DNA from: CALOFP01 sp942492635 | Lineage (GTDB): Bacteria; UBP6; UBA1177; CALOFP01 | Assembly: GCA_942492635.1 (NCBI GenBank) | Contig: CALOFP010000004.1 | Span: 372,001-436,000, forward strand | Direction of reading: 5' to 3' | DNA: 64,000 nt | Shown: positions 51,856 to 61,158 of the stretch, in pieces | Position numbering within the stretch: the stretch's first letter is position 1 | How the letters are laid out: the number at the start of each line of letters is the position of its first letter | The notes under the pieces: model-generated | The model's input: only the letters and a program-made list of their open reading frames with translations | Databases searched by the model: none | What the model was told of the DNA's origin: nothing | Made by a program: the position numbers and the translations under genes

Positions 51856-52741
51856 GGATCCGATTCTGGACGCTTTTGTCGAGAAGGTTTATGCGGAACT
51901 TCTTTCACAGAGACATATTGTCGATCCCGAGAGTTTCAAGGAGATCAACTACGGAGTTTCATTCAGGATCGGTTCGGGAAAGGGAAATGCTGTGGCCATC
52001 TACCACAGTCCCAAAAAGGGTTTTTCCGTCGTGACTAAGGATGAGAAAATCAGGGGATTTATTCTTTCCCTACTTTCCGAAGGGTCTGTTATGGGAAGCG
52101 ACGAGGCCGGAAAAGGAGATCTGTTCGGTCCCCTTGTTGTAGCGGCCTTCTATCTGGGTGCGGAAAGTACCGATATTCTTTCTCTTGGAATCAGGGACTC
52201 AAAGGAGATGAAGGACGAGGATGTCATAAGAATTTACGGCGAAATGAAGCGCAGATTCAGCCGCTCCTTCCGGGTTGTTAGAATAATGCCCAAAAGATAC
52301 AACAGTTTTTACAGTGACCTCAGAGCAAAGGGGAAGAACCTTAATCATATGATGGCCTGGGCCCACGGGAAGGCACTTTCCGCACTTGCCGAACTGAGGC
52401 CGGAGGCGGACCGGGCTATCGTCGACCGGTTTTCCGAGAAACCGGATGTTCTGAGAATGATCAGCGGAGCTGTCCCGGCTGTCTCTGTGGATTTCCAGGT
52501 CCGGGGCGAACGAAATCCGGCAGTTGCAGCGGCGTCAATGGCCGCGAGAGGGGAGTATCTCCTCTCTCTTAAAAAACTTTCCGAGGACTTGCTCGGAGGA
52601 GAACTGGAGCTGGTGAGCGGCAGCGGGGAGAGAGCCGATAGACTCCTTATGGAGATTCGGGAGCGGTTCGACGAACAGATAATGGAACAGCTTGTGAAAA
52701 TGCATTTTGCAAACGTTTCAAAAATGGTTGGAAATGGATAA
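51839..52741 (+). CDS. rnhC: Ribonuclease HIII
   Basis: 300 residues. An N-terminal substrate-binding domain of about 80 residues precedes the RNase HII/HIII catalytic fold. Seen: GSDEAGKGDLFGPLVVAA (first D and E of the active site), IRDSKEM, then VDRF and the later DFQVRGERNPAVAAASMAARGEYL. The N-domain and the DEAGKGD wording indicate HIII over HII. It cuts RNA in RNA-DNA hybrids. Overlaps the upstream gene by 17 bases, so the two are coupled. Confidence 0.9.
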   Translation: MGMYSKDPILDAFVEKVYAELLSQRHIVDPESFKEINYGVSFRIGSGKGNAVAIYHSPKKGFSVVTKDEKIRGFILSLLSEGSVMGSDEAGKGDLFGPLVVAAFYLGAESTDILSLGIRDSKEMKDEDVIRIYGEMKRRFSRSFRVVRIMPKRYNSFYSDLRAKGKNLNHMMAWAHGKALSALAELRPEADRAIVDRFSEKPDVLRMISGAVPAVSVDFQVRGERNPAVAAASMAARGEYLLSLKKLSEDLLGGELELVSGSGERADRLLMEIRERFDEQIMEQLVKMHFANVSKMVGNG

Positions 52742-52773
52742 AACCGTATTATGTCTTGTTAATTACAAATTAA

Positions 52774-52802
52774 TTGACAATGGTATAATCAGGAAATATT
52801 AT
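52774..52802 (+). promoter_or_regulatory. sigma70 promoter for the kinase-transporter-aminotransferase operon
   Basis: TTGACA (52774-52779), 17-base spacer, TATTAT (52797-52802), about 40 bases before the TTG start. Confidence 0.65.
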
Positions 52803-52843
52803 TAGCTGTTATACTATTTTTAAACAAAGAAAGAGAGCATAGT

Positions 52844-54745
52844 TTGAACAGAGAAGGCAGTTTTAATTCACTACCAAGGGTATTCGGGAAGTACTATCTG
52901 CTCGAGCTCATAAATGTCGGTGGAATGGCAGAGGTTTTCAAGGCTAAAATGTTCGGAGTTGAAGGATTCGAAAAGGTGGTTGCCATCAAGAAGATTCTTC
53001 CCGAGGTCGCTGAAGACGCCGACTTCATAAAGATGTTTATAGACGAGGCTAAGATAGCGGTTCAGCTTTCACACCCCAATATCGTACAGATTTTGGAGCT
53101 CGGAAAGATCGACGAAAGTTTCTTTATCGCCATGGAGCTTGTGAACGGTAAGGATCTCAAGAATGTCCGTAAAAGGTTGAAAAAACTTGACCTTCTCATG
53201 GCTGTTGAGCAGAGTTCTCACGTTGTGTCCCAGGTTTGCGAGGGGCTTGATTACGCCCACAGAAAGACCGACGAGAAGATGCAGCCCATCAACATAGTTC
53301 ACAGGGACATCTCTCCGCAGAACATAATCATCTCCTACGAAGGCAATGTTAAGCTTATCGATTTCGGAATTGCAAAGGCAAAATCCAAATCGACAAAGAC
53401 CCAGGCTGGAATGCTCAAGGGAAAGTTCAGCTACATGTCACCCGAGCAGGTGGCCGGGCAGGAGATCGATAGAAGAAGTGACATTTTCTCCCTTGGAGTT
53501 GTGCTTTTCGAAATGCTTACCGGGAAAAGACTTTTCCTGGGCAAGAATGATGTTGAAACTCTGGAGAAGATAAGAAAGGCGGAGGTGCCTGCACCGTCGC
53601 TTTTTAACAGCAAGGTTCCTGAAGAGCTGGACAGGATTGTTCTCAAGGCTCTTGCCAGGGATCGGGAAGAGCGGTATCAGTGGGCAAGTGAATTCGGTGA
53701 GGATCTCAAGCGTTTCCTCTTTTCCAACAGCAGGAAATTTTCCAGACAGGACAATATGAAGTTCATGGCCGAATTTTTTGCAGCCGAGCTGGACGAGGAA
53801 ACTTCCAAACTCGAGCGTTTCAGAAAACTTGAGGTTCCCAAGCATCTGTACAACACATCCGTTACGTCTCATGGTACGGCTGTCGGAGATGGAACATCGG
53901 GCACAGGAACGGTTGACGGACAGGGAAAGGGAAAAGGGGTTCTCATTCTCCTTATGATACTGATTGTTATTGTAGGTGCTGCAGCAGGTTTTCTGATATT
54001 CCAGAACATGCCGAAGAAATCGGTGTTGCTCGTGGATTCCAATGTGCCGAAAACAATCATAGATATCGATGACGGGACGATGAGACATCAAAGGTGTGAA
54101 ACGCCCTGTACCGTTGAAAACATAACTCCCGGAGAACACTTCGTAAAACTCTCGAAGAAGGGCTATCTGACCACCCAGGAGACAATCACGATCATAGAGG
54201 GAAAGACAACCCGGAAAATCTTCAAGATGAACAAGATCGGAGAACTCCAGACAATCATAACGGTAAAAAGCGATCCTGACGGTGCCAGTATTTTTGTGAA
54301 TGATAGGGATGTGGATGAAGAGACGCCTGCGGTTCTCAACGTACCGGTCGGAGTTGACATCACCCTTCGACTTGAGCGGGAGGGTTACTATCCCCTTGAA
54401 CAGGATATCGGAAAGCTGGCTGCCAACAAGTCCCGAGACATCAGTCTTGTCATGAAGCCGCTCAAAAATGAGGGGAAGCGAGGTAAAAGACGTAACTCGG
54501 CAGCAGCAAGGACTGTTCAGAAGAAAGAGAGTGTGACAAATCGGGGATACCTCAACATAAATTCAAAACCTTGGACCAACATATATATCGACGGAACATT
54601 CATAAAGGCAACGCCCATCATAGGTCACTCCGTAGAACCGGGGAAACACAAGATACGATTCAAAAACAAGAAGTTCGGTATCGACAAGACCTTTCCGGTA
54701 GAAGTTGGAGCCGGCGAAAAGAAGAAGGTAATTAAAGAATTCTAG
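52844..54745 (+). CDS. Membrane Ser/Thr kinase with PEGA domains
   Basis: 633 residues, TTG start. The kinase domain (about 15-290) has AIKKILPE, IVHRDISPQNI with catalytic Asp, IDFGIAK, and KFSYMSPEQ. The HRDISPQN wording is typical of myxobacterial-type kinases. A membrane helix lies at about 366-388 (VLILLMILIVIVGAAAGFLIF). Outside it are three PEGA-type beta domains (ITPGEHFVKLSKKGY; DPDGASIFVNDRDV...LEREGY; SKPWTNIYIDGTFI...PGKHKIRFKN), which in other proteins bind cell-wall or surface structures. First gene of an operon; the peptide transporter starts 10 bases later. Confidence 0.93.
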   Translation: MNREGSFNSLPRVFGKYYLLELINVGGMAEVFKAKMFGVEGFEKVVAIKKILPEVAEDADFIKMFIDEAKIAVQLSHPNIVQILELGKIDESFFIAMELVNGKDLKNVRKRLKKLDLLMAVEQSSHVVSQVCEGLDYAHRKTDEKMQPINIVHRDISPQNIIISYEGNVKLIDFGIAKAKSKSTKTQAGMLKGKFSYMSPEQVAGQEIDRRSDIFSLGVVLFEMLTGKRLFLGKNDVETLEKIRKAEVPAPSLFNSKVPEELDRIVLKALARDREERYQWASEFGEDLKRFLFSNSRKFSRQDNMKFMAEFFAAELDEETSKLERFRKLEVPKHLYNTSVTSHGTAVGDGTSGTGTVDGQGKGKGVLILLMILIVIVGAAAGFLIFQNMPKKSVLLVDSNVPKTIIDIDDGTMRHQRCETPCTVENITPGEHFVKLSKKGYLTTQETITIIEGKTTRKIFKMNKIGELQTIITVKSDPDGASIFVNDRDVDEETPAVLNVPVGVDITLRLEREGYYPLEQDIGKLAANKSRDISLVMKPLKNEGKRGKRRNSAAARTVQKKESVTNRGYLNINSKPWTNIYIDGTFIKATPIIGHSVEPGKHKIRFKNKKFGIDKTFPVEVGAGEKKKVIKEF

Positions 54746-54755
54746 AGGTTAAATC

Positions 54756-56372
54756 ATGACATCTAAAAGTACAAGTATTTTCAAGAAATTTCCGGGCACG
54801 TTCTGGACCGCCAATTCGATGGAGATTTTCGAACGCTGGGCATGGTACGGAGTGTTCGGAGTTCTTGCCCTCTACCTCACAGGATCCACCGACGAGGGAG
54901 CTCTCGGATTCACACAGACACAGAAGGGAAACATCATGGGGGTGGTTACCGCCATTCTCTACCTTCTTCCGCTCATCACCGGTGCCATAGCCGACAGATT
55001 CGGTTACAAGAAGGTTCTCCTTCTCGCCTACGTGATACTGTCAACCGGTTACTTCATGATGGGATCGTTCACCTCCTACAGTGCCGTTTTCTTCACATTC
55101 CTCTATGTTGCTCTAGGCGCGGCACTGTTCAAGCCGGTTATTTCCGCCACAGTGTCCAAGACAACTACCGATGAGACATCGTCGATAGGATTCGGAATTT
55201 TTTACATGATGGTTAATATCGGCGGCTTCGTGGGGCCTTTCTGTGCCTCAAAGCTCAGGACCAGTGAAACATTCGGTTGGGATTGGGTCTTCTACATGGC
55301 CACATTCATCATCTCTCTCAACTTCATCCTGCTTCTCGTTTTCTACAAGGAACCGGGCGGAGAGAAGAAAGGTGATTTTCTCGACTATTTCAGGATTATC
55401 GGAACATTCCTTTCGTCAATAGTCATTTTTCTTTCGGGATTTGTTGTTTTTCTTGCGATTTATCTTGTGGAATCTCCTCTTGCTATCGCTTCAAAAAGGT
55501 ACAACCGAGCCTGTTTCCGTTTTGCTGACTGGGTTAAGTCCCTTCCAATCGGTGACTCGAACAAGGAGATTTTCACAAACATCACAACAATATTCAAAGA
55601 TTCAAGCTTCGTCATATTTCTGCTGCTCATCGTAGGTTTCTGGACAATGTTTAACCAGATATTCTACACCCTTCCGAACTTTATCGATCAGTGGGTTGAC
55701 ACTACCGTTATTTACAATAACATAGGGCCGCTTGCCGCACTTGTCGGCACCAAGGAGGGCACTATCGCCGCGGAGATGATGATCAATCTCGATGCAGGAG
55801 CAATCATCGTGTTTCAGATGTTGATCTCCTACATAGTCATGCGCTTCAAACCGCTCAGCGCAATGATGGGCGGTATTCTTGTGTGCGCTATCGGTGTCGG
55901 ACTCAGCTTCATTACATCAAACGGTATTTTCGTAATACTCGGTATCTTCATTTTCGCACTCGGCGAAATGGCAAGTTCGCCGAAGTTTACGGAATATATA
56001 GGAAAAATAGCACCGAAGGACAAGGTTGCTCTCTACATGGGATGTTCCTTCCTTCCGGTAGCAGGTGGAAATCTTGCAGCAGGATTTCTTTCAGGAAAGG
56101 TTTATGGATCAGTTTCTGATAAGATAATGCTGTTGAAGCAAGAAGTATCCGCAAGGGGACTTCAGATCAGGGAAATCGGTAGCGGATTTTCCCAGAACGA
56201 TTATATAAAGGAAGCTGCAACTAAAATGGGGTTGGATGAGAGGGGATTAACAGATCTTTTGTGGAATAAGTACCATCCTGAAAAAATCTGGATGATATTC
56301 ACTGCGATAGGTCTTCTTACTCTTGTCGGACTATTCTTATATGACAGGTTTATTCTCGCTGAGAAGAGGTAG
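54756..56372 (+). CDS. POT-family proton-coupled oligopeptide transporter
   Basis: 538 residues with about 14 membrane helices. The first helix carries the proton-coupling motif ExxER (SMEIFERWAWYG), and the PTR2 signature FYMMVNIGGFVGP follows. The central loop and extra helices (SPLAIASKRY...) fit the bacterial POT plan. It should take up di- or tripeptides with H+. Between the kinase (10 bases) and the aminotransferase (3 bases), which suggests a peptide or amino-acid use unit; whether the kinase controls it is inference. Confidence 0.9.
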   Translation: MTSKSTSIFKKFPGTFWTANSMEIFERWAWYGVFGVLALYLTGSTDEGALGFTQTQKGNIMGVVTAILYLLPLITGAIADRFGYKKVLLLAYVILSTGYFMMGSFTSYSAVFFTFLYVALGAALFKPVISATVSKTTTDETSSIGFGIFYMMVNIGGFVGPFCASKLRTSETFGWDWVFYMATFIISLNFILLLVFYKEPGGEKKGDFLDYFRIIGTFLSSIVIFLSGFVVFLAIYLVESPLAIASKRYNRACFRFADWVKSLPIGDSNKEIFTNITTIFKDSSFVIFLLLIVGFWTMFNQIFYTLPNFIDQWVDTTVIYNNIGPLAALVGTKEGTIAAEMMINLDAGAIIVFQMLISYIVMRFKPLSAMMGGILVCAIGVGLSFITSNGIFVILGIFIFALGEMASSPKFTEYIGKIAPKDKVALYMGCSFLPVAGGNLAAGFLSGKVYGSVSDKIMLLKQEVSARGLQIREIGSGFSQNDYIKEAATKMGLDERGLTDLLWNKYHPEKIWMIFTAIGLLTLVGLFLYDRFILAEKR

Positions 56373-56375
56373 ATC

Positions 56376-57647
56376 ATGGTAGAAACAAAGAAAAAAGAAG
56401 TAGAGCTTCACGAAGAGAAGCTCAAGAAGGACAAAAAGAAAAACCGTCTTAGCTCCGTTATATCGAAGCTTGAAAAGTCGGTAACGCTCGAGATAGCCGC
56501 CAAGGCTAAAAGGATGAACGAAAACGGTGAAAACGTTATCAGTTTTTCAGCCGGTGAACCCGATTTCGACACTCCTAAACACATTAAGGATGCTGCGAAA
56601 AAGGCCATCGATCTCGGATTTACAAAATACACGGATGCTTCCGGCATCAAGGAGCTCAAGAGTGCGATCAGGCAGAAGTTTCTTCGCGAAAACAATCTAC
56701 ACTACGATGAGAGCAACATAATCGCCACCAACGGTGCGAAGTATGCGATTTACGCCGTACTCAAGACAATCATAAACAAGGGCGACGAGGTTATCATCCC
56801 TGCACCGTACTGGGTGAGCTATCCTTCAATGGTTAAGCTTGTCGGAGGAACTCCGGTTTACGCATACCCGAAAGAGGATTTCGGCTTCAGACTCTCCCTT
56901 AACGACATCAAGCCGCTCATAACCGAGAAGACAAAGGCTGTTTTCATCAACTCGCCGAACAATCCGACAGGTGCCGTTTACAGACTCAGGGATCTTGAAG
57001 CGATTGCCAACTACCTTGCAGAGAAGGGAATCATCGTAATCAGCGACGAGATCTACGAGAAGCTTGTATACGACAACCTTCAGCACATCTCCCTCGCATC
57101 TGTTGTCAAGGAGAAGTACAAGAGAAACATCATCGTAATCAACGGTGTTTCAAAAGCTTACGCAATGACAGGATGGAGAATCGGATACGCCGCAGGACCG
57201 AGGGATATAATCGAGAAGATGAAGATGTTCCTCGGACACACGACATCCAACGCAAACACCATTGCGATGTATGCTGCAGTTGAGGCTCTCAACGGACCTC
57301 AGAACGACGTTGAGATGATGGCAAACAGGTTCAACAGGAGACGTGTCTTCATGGTTGACCAGCTCAATAAGGTTCCGAATATTCGCTGTGAGTATCCGGA
57401 AGGAGCATTCTACTGCTTCGCCAACTTCAAGTCTTATCTCAACACATCCATCAACGGACACGAGATAAACACTACTGTTGACCTTGCAAACTACCTCCTC
57501 GACGAGGCGAAAGTTGCAGCCGTTCCGGGTGAGAGCTTCGGAGTTCCCGGATATCTCCGTTTCAGCTATGCAACAAGCATGGACAACATAGCAGAGGGTA
57601 TCGACAACCTCAGGATTGCCCTGGCCGACGTCGTTCCAAACGAATAG
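56376..57647 (+). CDS. Aspartate/aromatic aminotransferase, class I (AspC-like)
   Basis: 423 residues, fold type I PLP enzyme. Seen: SFSAGEPDFDTPKHI, ATNGAKYAIYAVL, NSPNNPTGAVY, SDEIYEKLVY, and NGVSKAYAMTGWRIGY with PLP-binding Lys260. The NPTG and GWRIGY signatures match subgroup I-gamma aspartate aminotransferases. A charged, Lys-rich extension of about 28 residues precedes the family's usual start. Third gene of the kinase-transporter operon, ending in a strong terminator. Transfers amino groups between aspartate or aromatic amino acids and 2-oxoglutarate. Confidence 0.92.
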   Translation: MVETKKKEVELHEEKLKKDKKKNRLSSVISKLEKSVTLEIAAKAKRMNENGENVISFSAGEPDFDTPKHIKDAAKKAIDLGFTKYTDASGIKELKSAIRQKFLRENNLHYDESNIIATNGAKYAIYAVLKTIINKGDEVIIPAPYWVSYPSMVKLVGGTPVYAYPKEDFGFRLSLNDIKPLITEKTKAVFINSPNNPTGAVYRLRDLEAIANYLAEKGIIVISDEIYEKLVYDNLQHISLASVVKEKYKRNIIVINGVSKAYAMTGWRIGYAAGPRDIIEKMKMFLGHTTSNANTIAMYAAVEALNGPQNDVEMMANRFNRRRVFMVDQLNKVPNIRCEYPEGAFYCFANFKSYLNTSINGHEINTTVDLANYLLDEAKVAAVPGESFGVPGYLRFSYATSMDNIAEGIDNLRIALADVVPNE

Positions 57648-57653
57648 TTTCTC

Positions 57654-57679
57654 AGGGGGCTTCGGCCCCCTCTTTTTTT
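57654..57679 (+). terminator. Rho-independent terminator after the aminotransferase
   Basis: AGGGGGC-TTCG-GCCCCCT stem followed by C and seven T. Strong UUCG-type loop. Confidence 0.93.
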
Positions 57680-57713
57680 ATCTGCAGAATCGGATTTATG
57701 GGACCGATGAGTC

Positions 57714-59132
57714 TTATTCCTGTCCTGACTTGATTTCTATTTTCCTGCCGCATGCACGGCATTTTATGTAGCTTGATTTGAATAGTGGAGATAACTGTAC
57801 TGTGTTACCGCATTTACAGAGAAAGCTTTCCCAGCTTTTTCCTTTTCGACGGTAGCTGAAGGTGGCGTCATCCACCGATAACTTTTCGGTGTAGCTTTTG
57901 TCTGATGTGATGGAGGGAACCATAAGGTGCCTTCCGCAGCGGGGGCAGGTTATTTCTTCGGATCCCAGGGTGGGCGGAACCTTCATTTTAAGGCCGCAGT
58001 CGCACGGAAGAAACATGAATCCGTTTGCGGCAAGTATGAGGTCCGTTACTTTCCTTACCTGCCTTTTATGGGAAACAGGTTTCTCATCTTCGGCTTCGGG
58101 TTTCACTATCGGAATTGCGCTCTTTTCCCTGAGCGCAGAACTTGGGACAAGGTTGTCCGTATACTTTCCTGTGACTTTTCTGAAGGCCTTCTGGTATTCG
58201 GTATAGCCGACACCGTTCTGGAGAGCTCGGAGAATTCCGATTCTAACATGCAGAGGAGGATGGGTTGATTGTGTCAGGAACATCTCGCCTCGAAACGGAT
58301 TCACAATGTACATTGGTGCCGTAATTCGGTTTGTCCCTTCCGATGGAGGAGTTGTTGATGCTCCTATTTTCTCAAGTGCCGAGGCAAGTCCTTCAGGATA
58401 ACGTGTAAGTCTTACTGCCGTTGCATCCGCCAGAAACTCCCTCTTCCTGGAAAGGGCGAAGTAAAAGATTCTCACAAGCATCGGTGCCAGCACCGCAAGA
58501 ATTATGGATAAGATCAGAAGCGCGGGATGGGAAGGTGCTGGGGATTTGAGTTTGCTTTTTCTGGATGAGGATCCGAAAAGGAGACCTCTCAGATAGAGAT
58601 TTGCGATCAATGAAACCGTTCCGAGCAACACTCCGGCAAAGGTCATGAACATCACATCCCGGTTTACGATGTGGCCCATCTCGTGGGCAACAACACCCTG
58701 AAGTTCGTTTCTGTTTAACCCTTCGGCTAAACCGGCGGTGACGACGATAGCACTTTTTTTCGGATGGATTCCGGTGGCGAAAGCGTTCATCGAGTCGTCG
58801 TCCACAATATAAACTTCCGGCATGTTGGGAAGATTTGCCGCAATTTTCATCTCCTCGACAACGTTGTAGAGTCTCGGATAGAATTCCGGAGTAACCTGGG
58901 TTGCCCGGGAAACGCTAAGGATAATCCTGTCTCCGAAAAAGTAACTTACGGAAGAGAGAGCCATCCAGAGAAATAGTGCGATTACAGGCCCCAGGAAGAT
59001 GAAGTAGCCTTCCTTTTGTAGCTGCTGATCCGCGCTCATTCCAATCACTCCTCCGAGAAGAAGGAGAATGAGCAGCATGGCGATGAAGACGAAAATGGAA
59101 CGTCGTTTATTGGCTGCTATAAGTTCCCACAA
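57714..59132 (-). CDS. M48 family metalloprotease (HtpX-like) with C-terminal zinc ribbons
   Basis: 472 residues. Two N-terminal membrane helices, then the protease domain with HEMGH (about 147-151; zinc ligands and catalytic Glu), more membrane helices near 160 and 205, and FYFALSRKREFLADATAVRLTRYPEGL with the third ligand Glu. HtpX-type core runs to about 300. The C-terminus adds two CxCG/CxxC zinc-ribbon units (CDCGLK...CPRCG and CKCGN...CRACG), which ordinary HtpX lacks. Lies 10 bases after lemA, a common partner. It probably degrades misfolded membrane proteins; the ribbons may recognise substrates. Confidence 0.88.
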   Translation of the reverse strand: MWELIAANKRRSIFVFIAMLLILLLLGGVIGMSADQQLQKEGYFIFLGPVIALFLWMALSSVSYFFGDRIILSVSRATQVTPEFYPRLYNVVEEMKIAANLPNMPEVYIVDDDSMNAFATGIHPKKSAIVVTAGLAEGLNRNELQGVVAHEMGHIVNRDVMFMTFAGVLLGTVSLIANLYLRGLLFGSSSRKSKLKSPAPSHPALLILSIILAVLAPMLVRIFYFALSRKREFLADATAVRLTRYPEGLASALEKIGASTTPPSEGTNRITAPMYIVNPFRGEMFLTQSTHPPLHVRIGILRALQNGVGYTEYQKAFRKVTGKYTDNLVPSSALREKSAIPIVKPEAEDEKPVSHKRQVRKVTDLILAANGFMFLPCDCGLKMKVPPTLGSEEITCPRCGRHLMVPSITSDKSYTEKLSVDDATFSYRRKGKSWESFLCKCGNTVQLSPLFKSSYIKCRACGRKIEIKSGQE

Positions 59133-59142
59133 AATGCATCTC

Positions 59143-59700
59143 CTAGAACTTTACCTGGGGAGCAACTCTTTCAGCCTTGTTCTCGATCTTGAAGAATTCC
59201 ATCGGGATAAATTTGAACATTCCTGCAATGATGTTCGACGGAAACATCTCGATTTTATTGTTGTAATGGAGAGTTTCGTCGTTGTAGCTCTGCCTGGAGA
59301 AAGCTATCCGGTTTTCAGTGGATGTAAGTTCCTCCTGAAGAGCCATAAAGTTCTCGTTCGCCTTCAGTTCCGGATAGTTTTCAACAGTGAGGAGAAATTT
59401 TGCCATAGCGTCGGAGAGCATTCCCTCAGCTTTTGAAACTTCGCCGACCCCATGAGCATTCATAGCCTTGGAACGAGCTTCGGTAACAGCCTTGAATGTC
59501 TCGGCTTCATGCTTCATGTAGCCCTTTGCAGTCTCGACAAGATTGGGGATGAGATCGTGCCGACGCTTAAGCTGGACGTCGATCTGCGACCAGGCGTTTT
59601 TCACCCGATTCCTCAGCTGGACAAGGGCGTTGTAGATTAGGACGACGGTAATAACTACGAGTGCGATTAGTCCGAGAAGACTCAATAAAAAAACAACCAT
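59143..59700 (-). CDS. lemA: LemA family protein
   Basis: 185 residues. One N-terminal membrane helix, then the LemA helical domain with IYNALVQLRNRVKNAWSQIDVQLKRRHDLIPNLVETAKGYMKHE, ENYPELKANENF and FSRQSYNDETLHYNNKIEMFPSN. Usually co-located with HtpX-like proteases, as here. Exact function unknown; membrane-anchored with a periplasmic or cytoplasmic helical bundle. In an operon between the zinc-finger gene (0 bases) and the protease. Confidence 0.93.
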   Translation of the reverse strand: MVVFLLSLLGLIALVVITVVLIYNALVQLRNRVKNAWSQIDVQLKRRHDLIPNLVETAKGYMKHEAETFKAVTEARSKAMNAHGVGEVSKAEGMLSDAMAKFLLTVENYPELKANENFMALQEELTSTENRIAFSRQSYNDETLHYNNKIEMFPSNIIAGMFKFIPMEFFKIENKAERVAPQVKF

Positions 59701-60102
59701 CTAATTCTCCATTTTTTGTTTGAACATATCATTGAGAAAGCCTATAAGTTTGTCCCTGTCCGATGCATGACACGAGACTACATGAAGAAGCTCTCCTCCG
59801 TCGAACCAGATTCCGTGCTGCTTCGGGCAGTGGTCCAGCACAACAGTTCCGGAGTTGCAGGAAGCTTCGATCTTTCTCATTTTGTCGGAACAGATCGGGC
59901 ACTTCTTGTGCTTTTCCTCTACTCCAGCCGAGTTTATTTCCGGGAAGGTTGAGGCTAGGCTTTGCCCCTCGTCCCTTCCAATTAGAAGATCCAGCTCCCC
60001 GCGGTCCAGCCATATGCCGCCGCATGATAAACAGTAATCGATTTCAACATCGTCAAGCTCAAGGACTACCATCGGTTTTCGACAGTGGGGACAGACAAGC
60101 AT
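59701..60102 (-). CDS. Double zf-TFIIB-type zinc finger protein
   Basis: 133 residues with two copies of the TFIIB-like zinc-ribbon: CPHC...CLSCGGIWLDRGEL (about 4-40) and CPIC...CPKQHGIWFDGGEL (about 70-106). The second replaces the last Cys with His. The family (DUF/zf-TFIIB, PF13453) is of unclear role, often near proteases or membrane proteins. First gene of the zinc finger-lemA-protease operon. The protease also carries zinc ribbons, so the three may work as one quality-control unit (inference). Confidence 0.85.
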   Translation of the reverse strand: MLVCPHCRKPMVVLELDDVEIDYCLSCGGIWLDRGELDLLIGRDEGQSLASTFPEINSAGVEEKHKKCPICSDKMRKIEASCNSGTVVLDHCPKQHGIWFDGGELLHVVSCHASDRDKLIGFLNDMFKQKMEN

Positions 60103-60234
60103 GATTCCTCCGAATTAAAATAAAGATAATAAATTATAGCATGCAAGAATGTTATTTGAAGGAAAAAATGGATTGTTGATATTTCGACAGACTTAATATA
60201 TCGTTAGTTAAAAGAATTGATTGGGTATGAAAAG

Positions 60235-61107
60235 ATGGAAATAGACAAAATATTTAGACACGAGAAGTTGCAGAATGCGATTGCGGTGTTTGATTTTGAC
60301 AACACCATAATTCAGGGAGATCTCGGAGATCTTCTATTTTTCCATATGGCGGAAAACCGTCTTTTCAGGGTGGAGTCATTTTTTGAGAGCTCTCCCTTCC
60401 TGAAGTCTGAAGTTGCCGGAATTATTGATCGGAAAAAAGGCAAGGAACTTCTGGAAGAGCTCGCCTCTGTCTATCTAGGAGGAAGGACGATTCAAGGAAC
60501 TCGTGCATTCGAGGGTTATGACCCTCTCTGCATGGAACCATCCTACGCATGGTCTGCCGAACTTTTCGGAGGTTTTACGGAAGTAGAAGCTGGAGATCTC
60601 ACTTCCTCCGTCATTGAAAAGGCCTTGAAAGAAAGAGAACACTTTTACGGAAATTACGGGCATCAGAGATTCAGGAAAGATGTTCGCCTGAGGAATCCTG
60701 TGAGGGATCTGATGGAGAAGTTCAAAGATCGGAATGTTGAAGTCTGGATAGTTTCGGCAACCTTGGAACCGGCTGTAAAAAATGCAGTGAAAATATTCGA
60801 TCTTCCTGTCGACGGAGTCATCGGGACACGATTGGAGATGAAAAACGGCAAATTTCTATTCAACCTTTTTCCCGACTATTGTGAAAACGGATCTTTACTT
60901 ATGCCCCATAGATTCGGAAAGAAAAAACTTGTTGAGAAGGAGTTGCTGGCGGACGGTAAGATCGCTGTTTTCGGAGCCGGAGATTCAGTTTCCGATTATG
61001 AAATGCTTTCGATCTGCACAGACAGGTTGGTTGTTGGAAAAAGGTCTCTTTATGAGAAAGTGAATAACGAAAAAGGAACATGGATTTTCTATCAAGATCC
61101 TGCTTAG
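60235..61107 (+). CDS. HAD-family phosphatase, phosphoserine-phosphatase-like
   Basis: 290 residues. HAD motif I DFDNTII (about residues 18-24; nucleophile Asp), motif II VSAT, motif III Lys in KKKLVEKEL and motif IV GDSVSDYEM. The helical cap lies between motif I and II. The subtype resembles HAD IB phosphoserine phosphatase-like enzymes acting on small phosphates. ATG 60235 is taken; a TTG at 60217 in frame is possible and neither has a strong ribosome site. Single gene, convergent with bioC. Confidence 0.82.
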   Translation: MEIDKIFRHEKLQNAIAVFDFDNTIIQGDLGDLLFFHMAENRLFRVESFFESSPFLKSEVAGIIDRKKGKELLEELASVYLGGRTIQGTRAFEGYDPLCMEPSYAWSAELFGGFTEVEAGDLTSSVIEKALKEREHFYGNYGHQRFRKDVRLRNPVRDLMEKFKDRNVEVWIVSATLEPAVKNAVKIFDLPVDGVIGTRLEMKNGKFLFNLFPDYCENGSLLMPHRFGKKKLVEKELLADGKIAVFGAGDSVSDYEMLSICTDRLVVGKRSLYEKVNNEKGTWIFYQDPA

Positions 61108-61158
61108 TTTCTTCATCTGAATATAAAATTTCGGAAACTAATGATTCCTGAAGTCTTC

